64,000 nucleotides of DNA from Streptomyces cyanogenus (GTDB lineage Bacteria; Actinomycetota; Actinomycetes; Streptomycetales; Streptomycetaceae), in assembly GCF_017526105.1 (NCBI RefSeq), contig NZ_CP071839.1:8284001-8348000 (forward strand), in the 5' to 3' direction. Below the pieces are notes generated by a model. The model did not search any database. It saw nothing but the letters and a program-made list of their open reading frames with translations, and was not told where the DNA came from. Shown piece by piece: positions 9,911-17,961 of the stretch. Every line of letters begins with the position of its first letter. The stretch's first letter is position 1. The translations under genes and the position numbers were made by a program.

Positions 9911-11608
9911 ATGAGCGACCCGTGGGACGGGCCGGCCGGCCAGGCCACGCGCAGCCGCGGCACGCCGGTTCCCGGGCAGCGCGGGGCCGAGCCGGACGGC
10001 ACGCGTCCGCCGGGCGGCCGGTCCGCCTCGCGTGCGCGCGGCGGCCCACGGTCCCGGCGCCGCCCGGCGGGCCGCGGCAGGCGGTTCCTGAAGATCACCG
10101 GGATCTGCCTGTCCGTCCTCATCGTGGTCACCGCCGGTGCGGGCTGGTGGTTCTACCAGCACCTGAACGGCAACATCCACAGCGTCTCGCTGGACGGCAA
10201 GGGCGGCACGGAGAAGGCCGACGCCTTCGGCCGCACACCCATCAACATCCTCGTCATGGGCTCGGACGGCCGCACCAGTGCGAAGGACTGCAAACTCGGC
10301 GGCGGCTGCGCGAAGACCGGCGTGCAGACCGGCAGCAACGCGGACGTGCAGATGGTGCTGCACATATCCGCCGACCGCTCCAACGCCACCGTGATGAGCA
10401 TCCCCCGCGACACCATGACCGAGGTCCCGGCCTGCAAGGACAGTGAGTCCGGCCAGTCCACCGCCGGCTACTACGGCCAGATCAACAGCGCGCTCCAGTA
10501 CGGCCCCGCCTGCCAGGTGGCCACGGTCCACCGGCTCACCGGCATACCCATCGACCACTTCGTCAAGCTCGACTTCTCCGGCGTGGTGAAGATGTCCGAC
10601 GCGGTCGGCGGCGTCTCGGTGTGTGTCAGCGACGACGTCTACGACACCTACTCCCATCTGAAGCTCTCCAAGGGCACCCACACGCTCAAGGGCGTCGCGG
10701 CCCTGGAGTTCGTACGGTCCCGGCACGGCTTCGGCGACGGCAGCGACCTCGGCCGTACGATCTCGCAGCACATCTTCCTCAGCGCGATGATCCGCAAGTT
10801 CAAGAGCGCGGGCACGCTCACCGACCCCACCGCGGTCTACGACCTCGCCGACGCCGCCACCAAGGCCCTGACCGTGGACGACGGCCTGGGCTCCGTGAAC
10901 AAGCTGATCGCGCTCGCGGACGACGTGAACAAGGTCCCGACCGAGCGGATCACCTTCGCCACCATGCAGACGGCCCCCGACCCGGCCGACAGCGACCGGG
11001 TGGTGGTGGGCGCCGGCGCCCGGAGTCTGTTCTCCACGATCGCCGACGACCAACCCCTGACCACCGGCTCCGGCAAGAAGTCGGCGGCGGCCTCGGCGAC
11101 CGCCAAGGCGACGGCCACCGCCTCCGCCGTGCCCGCCGCGCGGATCACGGTGACCGTGGAGAACGGCACCAGGATCACCGGCCGCGCCTCGGCCGTCGCC
11201 GCCGCTCTCGCCGGCAAGGGCTTCAGTCCGGGCACGACCACGGCCAACGCCCCGAGTGCCGCGACGACCACCACCCTGACCTACGGCGCCGGCCGGAAGC
11301 CGGAGGCGCAGACCGTGGCCAAGGCGCTCGGCCTGCCCTCCTCGCACCTGGAGCAGGGCACCGGCGCGGGCCTGACCCTCGTGATCGGCGGCGACTGGCC
11401 CAGCGGCAACAGCTACCCGGGCGGCAGCTCCTCGCCCGCGCCCGCCGACACCAAGGCCGCCGTCGGAGGCGCCCACGCCTCGACCGCCGACCAGGCCAAG
11501 ACCTGCGCCAAGGTCAGCCCCTACAAGACGGTCAGCCTCGACGGCGTCGCCATGACCCCGGCCCAGGCGTACGCGGCGGCGCGGAACAAGCCCGACTCCG
11601 ACGCCTGA
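9911..11608 (+). CDS. LytR-CpsA-Psr (LCP) family cell-wall ligase
   Basis: A 565-residue membrane protein. Residues 1-58 are an Arg/Pro/Gly-rich cytoplasmic tail, followed by one membrane helix (FLKITGICLSVLIVVTAGAGWWF). The extracellular LCP catalytic domain starts at PINILVMGSDGR and contains DVQMVLHISADRSNATVMSIPRDT and LEFVRSRHGFGDGSDLGR, the Asp/Arg motifs that bind the polyprenyl-pyrophosphate donor. A C-terminal LytR_C domain begins at ARITVTVENGTRITGRASAV. LCP enzymes transfer wall teichoic acid or other glycopolymers to peptidoglycan. ATG 9911 follows an AGGGGAG ribosome site. A palindrome at 9858-9877 suggests local regulation. Confidence 0.9.
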   Translation: MSDPWDGPAGQATRSRGTPVPGQRGAEPDGTRPPGGRSASRARGGPRSRRRPAGRGRRFLKITGICLSVLIVVTAGAGWWFYQHLNGNIHSVSLDGKGGTEKADAFGRTPINILVMGSDGRTSAKDCKLGGGCAKTGVQTGSNADVQMVLHISADRSNATVMSIPRDTMTEVPACKDSESGQSTAGYYGQINSALQYGPACQVATVHRLTGIPIDHFVKLDFSGVVKMSDAVGGVSVCVSDDVYDTYSHLKLSKGTHTLKGVAALEFVRSRHGFGDGSDLGRTISQHIFLSAMIRKFKSAGTLTDPTAVYDLADAATKALTVDDGLGSVNKLIALADDVNKVPTERITFATMQTAPDPADSDRVVVGAGARSLFSTIADDQPLTTGSGKKSAAASATAKATATASAVPAARITVTVENGTRITGRASAVAAALAGKGFSPGTTTANAPSAATTTTLTYGAGRKPEAQTVAKALGLPSSHLEQGTGAGLTLVIGGDWPSGNSYPGGSSSPAPADTKAAVGGAHASTADQAKTCAKVSPYKTVSLDGVAMTPAQAYAAARNKPDSDA

Positions 11609-11632
11609 GCGGCACCGCGGGGACCCGCCGGC

Positions 11633-12478
11633 TCAGACCTTGCGCCAGCGCGCGTTGCACCAGGAGAAGACACCGAACGCGGCCAGGCCGAGCGCCACCA
11701 GGGCGAGCAGCCACGGCCCGGCCGGCAGGTCCCGGAACCCGCGCAGGGTGTCGTCCATGCCCCTGGCCTTCCCCGGCTGGTGCTGGACGGCCGCGACGAG
11801 GGCGAACACCCCGGCCGCGGCGAAGACGACGCCACGGGCGGAACCACCGGTCACCCCGAAGGCCTCCACGACCTTGCGGGCCCTGGCGGACATCGCGTGG
11901 GTCCGCAGGTTCTTGCAGAACGTCCGCTGCACGGCCCGCACCGCGATCCACAGACCCGCGATCACCACTCCGGCGCCCGCGATACCGAGGAGCCACTGGC
12001 CGCCGGGCCACTGGAGCACCCGCGCGGTGACGTCGTCGGTGTGCCGGTCGGAGGAGCCGCTGCCGCTGCCCCGGTCCCCGGCCGCGTAGGCGAGCACCGA
12101 GTAGGACACGAAACAGTAGAAGACGAAACGGAACAGGTCCGCCGCCCGCCGGGAGAGCTTGGACCCGTCGGGGCCCGGCCCGCCGAACACCGCCTCCGAC
12201 AGCCGCCACAGCGCCATCCCGGCCAGTCCGATGCCCACGATCCACAGCATCACCGACCCGAACGGCCGGCCGGCCAGCTCACCGAGCGCGCCACCGCGGT
12301 CGGCCTGCTGCCCGCCGTCGTCACCGCTGAAGGCGATCTGCAGCGCGATGACCGCCACCAGTACGTAGATCAGCCCGCGTGCCGCGAAGCCCGCCCGGGC
12401 CGCTACGGCCATGGCCGTGCTGTCCGCTGCCCGGCGCGCCCCGAACCGTCCCTGAAGTGCCCATGAGCGTGCGTCCAT
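11633..12478 (-). CDS. DUF1206 family integral membrane protein
   Basis: A 281-residue protein made of three repeats of a two-helix unit, the DUF1206 pattern. Each repeat opens with an R(A/S)G or ARG motif: AARAGFAARGLIYVLVAVIA, then a middle unit near RTHAMSARARKVVEAFG, and GGSARGVVFAAAGVFALVA. Six transmembrane stretches are visible. The start at ATG 12478 (MDARSWALQG) was chosen because the open frame further upstream has no membrane-protein character. It is convergent with the LCP gene. The biochemical role of the family is unknown. Confidence 0.82.
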   Translation of the reverse strand: MDARSWALQGRFGARRAADSTAMAVAARAGFAARGLIYVLVAVIALQIAFSGDDGGQQADRGGALGELAGRPFGSVMLWIVGIGLAGMALWRLSEAVFGGPGPDGSKLSRRAADLFRFVFYCFVSYSVLAYAAGDRGSGSGSSDRHTDDVTARVLQWPGGQWLLGIAGAGVVIAGLWIAVRAVQRTFCKNLRTHAMSARARKVVEAFGVTGGSARGVVFAAAGVFALVAAVQHQPGKARGMDDTLRGFRDLPAGPWLLALVALGLAAFGVFSWCNARWRKV

Positions 12479-12728
12479 ACACCGCCGATGCCCCCGCACC
12501 GCGGTCCGACACCTGCTCGCCGGGGCATGTCGGCAGCACGCGGAGCGGGCTGGTCCCGCGGCCTGTGACGCCATGAGCACCCGCCCGGACGCACCGCCCG
12601 CCGGTCCCGCCGCAACCGGATCGCCGGCCTGCGGCACCACGGCGGGGCCCGCTCCTAACGCCGGTGCTCGTCCGCATGCCAGGCGCATGTGCCAACCGCC
12701 CTGGCGCGCCTTCCGGTTGAGAGGCGTG

Positions 12729-12736
12729 CGGTATGG
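12729..12736 (+). promoter_or_regulatory. Possible autoregulatory-element half-site
   Basis: CGGTATGG, preceded by GTG, matches the published ArpA-type half-site GG(T/C)CGGT(A/T)(T/C)G(T/G) at most positions and lies 42 bp before the butyrolactone-receptor homologue start. Only one half-site is convincing. Confidence 0.35.
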
Positions 12737-12777
12737 TACGAGCTGTTTGGTTTAATTTTCAGCTTGGGGGAGGGTCC

Positions 12778-13440
12778 ATGGCTCAGCAGGAGCGAGCTGT
12801 CCGGACCCGACGCGCTGTTCTGGAGGCCGCCGCGGCCGTCTTCGCCGAACGCGGCTACGCGGCTGCCACCATCGCCGAGATCCTCAACCGGGCCGGCGTC
12901 ACCAAGGGTGCCCTGTACTTCCACTTCGACTCCAAGGCGGCCCTCGCCCGCGGCGTGCTCCAGGAGCAGATGCGGACCGAATACCACCTCCCGCGGGAAC
13001 TCAAGCTCCAGGAGTGGGTGGACGCGGGCATGACCCTGGCCAAGCGACTGCCCCAGGAACCCGTGCTGCTCGCCGGGGTCCGGCTCTCGGCCGACCTCCA
13101 GGGCCACGACGTCCTCGGCAGCGCCTGGCCGGCCTGGGCCCGGCTGACCTCGTGCGTCCTGACGGAGGCCAAGGCGCGCGGCGAGGTGCTCCCGCACGTC
13201 GTGCCCGAGGAGACCGCCCAGGTCTTCCTCGGCGCCTGGATCGGCGTGCAGTTCGTCTCGCAGGCGGTGGCCGGCTGGGCCGACCTGGACGAACGGATGT
13301 CGGCACTGTACGGCCACCTGCTCCCCGCGATCGCCGCCCCGGCCGTCCTCGTCCGCCTGGACACCGCACCCGACCGGGGTGCCCGTGTGATCGCCGAGGT
13401 CCACGAGAAGTCGGCAGACCTCGCCGGCGTCCCCGGCTGA
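12778..13440 (+). CDS. Gamma-butyrolactone-receptor-type TetR regulator (ArpA/ScbR family)
   Basis: A 220-residue TetR protein. The N-terminal HTH (AEILNRAGVTKGALYFHFDSKAALARGVL, residues about 32-60) and the C-terminal part (VRLSADLQGHDVLGSAWPAWARLTSCVLTEAKARGEVLP, with the conserved Trp of the ligand pocket) are typical of ScbR/ArpA/BarA-type receptors, which bind A-factor-like butyrolactones and release promoters of antibiotic and development genes. No AfsA-type synthase gene is next to it, so it may be an orphan or pseudo-receptor that senses another small molecule. ATG 12778 follows GGGGGAGGG. A palindromic ARE-like site lies 64 bp after its stop. Confidence 0.85.
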   Translation: MAQQERAVRTRRAVLEAAAAVFAERGYAAATIAEILNRAGVTKGALYFHFDSKAALARGVLQEQMRTEYHLPRELKLQEWVDAGMTLAKRLPQEPVLLAGVRLSADLQGHDVLGSAWPAWARLTSCVLTEAKARGEVLPHVVPEETAQVFLGAWIGVQFVSQAVAGWADLDERMSALYGHLLPAIAAPAVLVRLDTAPDRGARVIAEVHEKSADLAGVPG

Positions 13441-13503
13441 CACGCTTCCCCTCTCCCGCCGCCTCCCGACGCGGCGTGACAGGCGTACGTGTCGGCGCGT
13501 ACC

Positions 13504-13521
13504 AAACCGCTGAGACGGTTT
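13504..13521. promoter_or_regulatory. Palindrome AAACCG-N6-CGGTTT, ARE-like
   Basis: A perfect inverted repeat with 6-bp arms in the 526-bp gap between the receptor homologue and the MMPL exporter. Arm sequence and spacing resemble TetR operators, including butyrolactone-receptor AREs (AnACCG...CGGTTT). The rest of the gap (13441-13966) contains no convincing gene. Confidence 0.5.
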
Positions 13522-13826
13522 ACACCCTGCCGAACCGGCGGGTCATGCCCCGCCGAACCGGCGGCGAACGGCCGGCGCCCGTCCGGGAGCGCTCGCGGCC
13601 ATGACGCCATCACCGTCGTCCGTACGATCACGTCCCGCCGGAAGCCCACAGGCCGCGCCGACCGACCGGGAGCACGACGAGACGCTCTTCGCCGCGACCG
13701 TCCGCAACCGGCCGGTTTCCCGCCCAACAGCCTCCGGTTCGGGGCATGTTCACCGTCTGGCCTCGGCTTTGTCCGGAAAATTGGCTGGTTCGGCTCTCTG
13801 GCTCCAGGCGTGCGCGTCTCGTGCGA

Positions 13827-13838
13827 GAACACGTGTTC
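13827..13838. promoter_or_regulatory. Palindrome GAACACGTGTTC upstream of the MMPL exporter
   Basis: A perfect 12-bp palindrome, about 130 bp before the MMPL start at 13967. GTGAGAACA recurs at 13854, so a second, imperfect copy of the half-site may exist. It is a likely operator for the exporter. Confidence 0.45.
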
Positions 13839-13966
13839 ACGGTCACTAGGATGTGAGAACAAGACAACCATTCGACCGGCCCGTTGGACCCGGGCCGGTC
13901 GGGTCGCCGATGCCAGGGACCGCTCCCCGGGTTGCGGTGATCTTCCTTCCCAGGAGGACCGTCCGC

Positions 13967-16150
13967 ATGTTCCGACGAATAGGCAACGCCGTCGTCCGTC
14001 ATCCCGTTTGGACGATAGTGGCGTGGCTGATCGCCGCGGTGGCGATTGTCGCCACCGCTCCGAGCCTGCCCTCGAACAGTGACGAGAGCAGTTTCCTGCC
14101 CAAGAGTTACGAGTCCATCAAGGCGGCGGATCTCCAGCAGAAGGCGTTCCCCAGCGCCTTCACCCCGTCCGCCATCGCGCTCTACCAGCGAACCGACGGC
14201 GGCAAGCTCACCGCCGCCGACCAGAAGGACGTCGCCCGGATCACCACCGAACTGGGCAAGAAGCACATCGACCAGGTGCAGAAGGTCGTCCCCGGCCAGC
14301 CGTCCAAGGACGGCAGGTACGCCCTGACCCTGGTGCAGATGGACAGCAAGAACGCCGGTCAGCCCAAACAGGCCGACGCGGCGAAGGAGTTGCGTGACGA
14401 GGCCAAGGAACTGGCCAAGGGCACGCATCTCGACGTCAAGCTCGGCGGCTCCGCCGCGCAGGCACTGGACCAGCAGGACTCGTCCAAGCGCGGCGAGGCG
14501 TTGATCGGTATCGGTACCTTCGTCATCATCCTGGTGACGCTGCTGATCATCTTCCGGGCACCGATCCTCGCCGTACTGCCCTTGATCCTCATCGGTCTGG
14601 TGTCAGCCGTGGCCAACGGTCTGATCGCCTACGCCACCAAGCTGTTCGACCTCGAGGCCAACAGCTCCATCTCCTCCATCCTGATCGTCGTGCTCTTCGG
14701 TGTGGGCACGGACTACTTCCTGTTCCTGATATTCCGTTACCGCGAGAGCCTGCGGGCCGGTGACGAACCCAAGCAGGCCATGATCAACGCGGTGGGCCGG
14801 GTCGGCGAGGCCATCGCCTCGGCGGCGGGCGCGGTCATCATCGCGTTCCTCGCCCTGGTGCTGTCCACGCTGGGCTTCCTGAAGCAGATGGGCCCGGCGC
14901 TCGCCATCGCGGTCGGCGCCACCCTGGTCGCGGGCCTGACGCTGATCCCCGCCGTGGTCTCGCTCATCGGACCGAAGGTCTTCTGGCCCTCGAAGTCCTG
15001 GCAGAAGGAACCGCAGAACGCACGCTTCGCCGCGCTCGGCCGGGGCGTCCAGCGCCGCCCGGCGCTGACCGCCGTCGCGTCCGGACTCGTCCTGCTCGCC
15101 CTGTCGACCGGCATCCTCGGCTACAAGGCCACCTTCGACCTGGCCTCCGGCTCCATGCCCAAGACCAAGGAGTCGATGGTCGTCCAGGACGAGATGCAGA
15201 AGGCGTACTCGGCGGGCGCCGCGGCACCCACCGACGTCTACCTGTCCAGCACCGACGGCAAGCCGCTGGAGCGGTCCGCCTTCGACGCGTACGCGAAGCA
15301 ACTCGGCGCCGTGGACGGCGTGGCGAACGCCCGCATGACCCAGGTGAACAAGGACGGCACCACCGCGGACTTCACCGTCACGCTCAAGTACGAGGCGTCG
15401 ACGGACAAGGCGATCGACGCCGTGGGCCGGGTCCGCGACGTCGCGCACTCCGCGGCGCCCGACGGCACCGAGGCGCTGGTCGGCGGCATGTCCTCGATCT
15501 ACAAGGACATCGACGCGGCGGTCAACCACGACTACCGGACGGTCTTCCCCGTCGCCGCCCTCCTGATCATGGTCATCCTGGGCCTGCTGTTGCGCAGTGT
15601 GGTCGCCCCCTGGTACCTGATCGCCTCCGTGGGCCTCGGTTTCGGCGCCACCCTCGGTGCCACCGTGTGGATCTTCCAGGAGGCGCAGGGCCACTCGGGT
15701 CTGATGTTCATGCTGCCGGTGATCATGTACCTCTTCGTGGTCGCGATCGGCACCGACTACAACATCCTCATGATCGCCCGGCTGCGGGAGGAGGCCCGCG
15801 AGGGCCGGGAGCCGCGCGAGGCGGCCGGCATGGCGCTCCGCCACGCCGGGCCGACCGTGGCCGCGGCGGGCTTCATCCTGGCGGCGACCTTCGCCACCAT
15901 GATGCTGGCGGGCAACTCGCTGCTCTCGGAGATGGGCTTCGCGGTCTCCTTCGGCATCGCGGTGGCCGCGTTCGTCATGGCGATGTTCTTCACGCCGAGC
16001 CTCACGGCCCTGATCGGCCACGCGGCCTGGTGGCCGGGCCACGGGGACCGGGCGGAGGTGCCGGCCGCCGGCGCCGGAGGTTCCGGACCGGCCCGGGGTG
16101 ACGAGGAGCGGGACAGCACCGCTCACGATCCCGCCGGGCGCCGCGGCTAG
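13967..16150 (+). CDS. MMPL/RND-family membrane exporter
   Basis: A 727-residue transporter with the standard MMPL layout: helix 1 near residues 10-30, a periplasmic loop of about 140 residues, five helices, a second outside loop, and six more helices. The cytoplasmic-side GVGTDYFLFLIFRYRE and AIGTDYNILMIARLREE segments contain the Asp-Tyr pairs that serve proton relay in MMPL proteins. The family exports lipids, siderophores or antibiotics by proton antiport. ATG 13967 follows CAGGAGG. The upstream palindromes and the preceding receptor-type TetR suggest inducible expression, but the link is only positional. It ends at a strong terminator. Confidence 0.9.
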   Translation: MFRRIGNAVVRHPVWTIVAWLIAAVAIVATAPSLPSNSDESSFLPKSYESIKAADLQQKAFPSAFTPSAIALYQRTDGGKLTAADQKDVARITTELGKKHIDQVQKVVPGQPSKDGRYALTLVQMDSKNAGQPKQADAAKELRDEAKELAKGTHLDVKLGGSAAQALDQQDSSKRGEALIGIGTFVIILVTLLIIFRAPILAVLPLILIGLVSAVANGLIAYATKLFDLEANSSISSILIVVLFGVGTDYFLFLIFRYRESLRAGDEPKQAMINAVGRVGEAIASAAGAVIIAFLALVLSTLGFLKQMGPALAIAVGATLVAGLTLIPAVVSLIGPKVFWPSKSWQKEPQNARFAALGRGVQRRPALTAVASGLVLLALSTGILGYKATFDLASGSMPKTKESMVVQDEMQKAYSAGAAAPTDVYLSSTDGKPLERSAFDAYAKQLGAVDGVANARMTQVNKDGTTADFTVTLKYEASTDKAIDAVGRVRDVAHSAAPDGTEALVGGMSSIYKDIDAAVNHDYRTVFPVAALLIMVILGLLLRSVVAPWYLIASVGLGFGATLGATVWIFQEAQGHSGLMFMLPVIMYLFVVAIGTDYNILMIARLREEAREGREPREAAGMALRHAGPTVAAAGFILAATFATMMLAGNSLLSEMGFAVSFGIAVAAFVMAMFFTPSLTALIGHAAWWPGHGDRAEVPAAGAGGSGPARGDEERDSTAHDPAGRRG

Positions 16151-16170
16151 CGCACGCGGTGTGACCGACG

Positions 16171-16205
16171 AGTCCTGCCGGGCCACGCGGCCCGGCAGGA
16201 CTTTT
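16171..16205 (+). terminator. Intrinsic terminator after the MMPL gene
   Basis: AGTCCTGCCGGGCC (16171-16184) pairs perfectly with GGCCCGGCAGGACT (16189-16202) around a 4-base loop and is followed by a run of T. Confidence 0.9.
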
Positions 16206-16314
16206 CCCGTCCGGGACCGACGACCGGCCTGCGGCGGTCGGCAGGTGGCGGCGGGGCCGCGGAAGCAGTGGATCCGCCGTGCGTGCGGGCGCCGCGACCG
16301 AGCGCCCGTCCGGT

Positions 16315-16713
16315 TCAGCGTTCCGCGGCCGCCAGCCGGCGCAGGACCTCCACCGCCTGCTCGGCCTGCTCGTACGGCACGAAGAGGTGGTCGTGGTGGA
16401 AGCCCGCGACGACGTTGCAGCTCAGGCCCGCATCTGCGAGAGCCCGGGCGACCGCGGCGGTCAGACCCACCGCGTCCAGCGCGGAGTGGACGCGCAGGGT
16501 GATCCACCCGGCCACATGGTCGTACGCCATCCCGGCCGCGTCCGCGTCCGCCTGCGGCACCACGAGGGTCAGGCCCTCCTGCTCGGCGACCGTGACCACC
16601 GGGGACACCCCGGAGGGGACGCCGCCCTCGGCCGTGGTGAAGACATAGCGGCCCGGGTTCAGTTCCGGGCGCATGTCGCTCAGCAGTGTCCTCAGATCAG
16701 TCTCACCGGTCAC
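16315..16713 (-). CDS. ACT-domain protein
   Basis: A 132-residue protein with two ACT-like halves (RYVFTTAEGGVPSGVSPVVTVAEQEGLTLVV and WITLRVHSALDAVGLTAAVARALADAGLSCNVVAGFHHDHLFVP), the CASTOR/ACT_7 arrangement of stand-alone ACT proteins. ACT domains bind amino acids or similar small ligands; proteins of this length usually sense rather than catalyse. It is convergent with the MMPL gene across the terminator. No neighbour indicates which ligand is bound. Confidence 0.8.
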   Translation of the reverse strand: MTGETDLRTLLSDMRPELNPGRYVFTTAEGGVPSGVSPVVTVAEQEGLTLVVPQADADAAGMAYDHVAGWITLRVHSALDAVGLTAAVARALADAGLSCNVVAGFHHDHLFVPYEQAEQAVEVLRRLAAAER

Positions 16714-17110
16714 AGGACCACACTAAGGGCGGCAGGCCGGCGGGCCGCCCACGCGTACTCCAGGCGGGCGGGTCCCGTGCTGTGGCCGGCCTGACGGCGT
16801 CCGGGGCCGGCAGCCGGTCACCGGAGAACGCGTGCACCGCCTGGCCGAGTGCCCGCAGTTCCGCCCCGTCGTGGTCGACGGTGAACGAGCCGGGCCGGAC
16901 GGCGTGTGGGTGCCGGAGCCGCTCGGGCTCCCCGGTGGCACCGGGCAGTCCACCGTGCCCGCCGGCCGAGCCGGCTCCGCCCGCCGTCCGTGGAGCGCGC
17001 GTCGCATGCTCGTGTGAGCCCTGTACGCGCCCCCGCCCGGCGGGCAAGACTGCGCTGTCGGCGGGCGGCGGCCGCCACCGTCCGCCCGTCGTCCGAGCCC
17101 AGAAAGGCAG
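16714..17110. other. Gap without a convincing gene
   Basis: About 400 bp between the 5' end of the ACT gene and the CoxM-like gene. On the minus strand one frame reads GSFTVDHDGAELRALGQ with plausible protein character but has no start with a ribosome site. It may be a remnant. No promoter or repeat stands out. Confidence 0.4.
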
Positions 17111-17842
17111 GTGGCCGCCGTGCTGTTGCGTCTGCCCACGTCCGTGACGGAAGCCCGGGAGTGCCTGGCCGAGGGGGCCGTGCCGATCGGCGGCGCGACG
17201 CTCGTGTGGGCCACCTGGCAGCGCGACGGGTTCCCCGAACTGGCCTTCTCTCTCCGTGAGTTGCCGGAGGCCAACGTCCTGGGCCGGGAGACCGTGGGCG
17301 GCGCCGTGCTCCTGCACCGGATCGACGCCACGGTGCCGGACGTCCTGCGGCTGGCCGCCGGCACGGTCGGCACCGGTGCGGTGCGGCGCACGGCGACCGT
17401 CGGCGGCAACATCGTCGGCAGCACACTGCGCTGCCTGCTGCCCGCCGCACTCGTCCTGGACGCCCGGGCGACGGTCCTGGAACCCGACGGCGTCCGCGAG
17501 GCGGACCTGGCCGAGGTGGTCGCCAAGCGTCCCGTCCTGCTCAGCCTGCGCTGGCGCCCGCCGACAGCCTCGGCGTACCGCAAGCTGCCCGGTGAGGCGG
17601 GGGGAGCGCCGCCCCTCGTCGTGGCCTCGGCCGTGCACGCCGGGCACGGGACGCCCGACCGTCTGCGCGTCGCCGTACGGGACGGCTACGACGTCCTCTG
17701 CGGCACCACCCTGTGCGAGCCCGACGCCGAAGCGACCCTCGGCGCGCTGCGCGGCACGGCCCTGGGTGAACTGCCCGCCGCCGCGTGGGACTTCGTCCGG
17801 CCGCAGGTCACCGGCCTGCTGGGGAGGCGCGGCACGGACTGA
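17111..17842 (+). CDS. FAD-binding subunit-like protein (CoxM/xanthine dehydrogenase M family)
   Basis: A 243-residue protein with the FAD_binding_5 layout of molybdopterin-hydroxylase medium subunits: LPTSVTEARECLAEGAVPIGGATLVW at the N-terminus, then GTVGTGAVRRTATVGGNIVGS, the loop that binds the FAD pyrophosphate, and a shortened C-terminal domain. No molybdopterin large subunit or 2Fe-2S subunit gene is next to it, so it is an orphan or acts with distant partners. Typical subunits are nearer 280-300 residues. The GTG at 17111 follows AGAAAGGCAG; GTG 17120 is an alternative start. Confidence 0.8.
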   Translation: MAAVLLRLPTSVTEARECLAEGAVPIGGATLVWATWQRDGFPELAFSLRELPEANVLGRETVGGAVLLHRIDATVPDVLRLAAGTVGTGAVRRTATVGGNIVGSTLRCLLPAALVLDARATVLEPDGVREADLAEVVAKRPVLLSLRWRPPTASAYRKLPGEAGGAPPLVVASAVHAGHGTPDRLRVAVRDGYDVLCGTTLCEPDAEATLGALRGTALGELPAAAWDFVRPQVTGLLGRRGTD

Positions 17843-17961
17843 CGCGACGGCCGGTCCTCGGGTCGTTTGCCGTCTCGGCAAAGAAGCTGGCCGGTCGGCG
17901 GCCTCCTGCCGGAGCCTGGCCCGGTACACGACCCTGCGTACCGGAGAGGCGGACGACGACC

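Noticed and set aside
14603..16507. 634-codon minus-strand frame
   Set aside because: Shadow of the MMPL gene; Arg/Gly/His-rich with no domain features.
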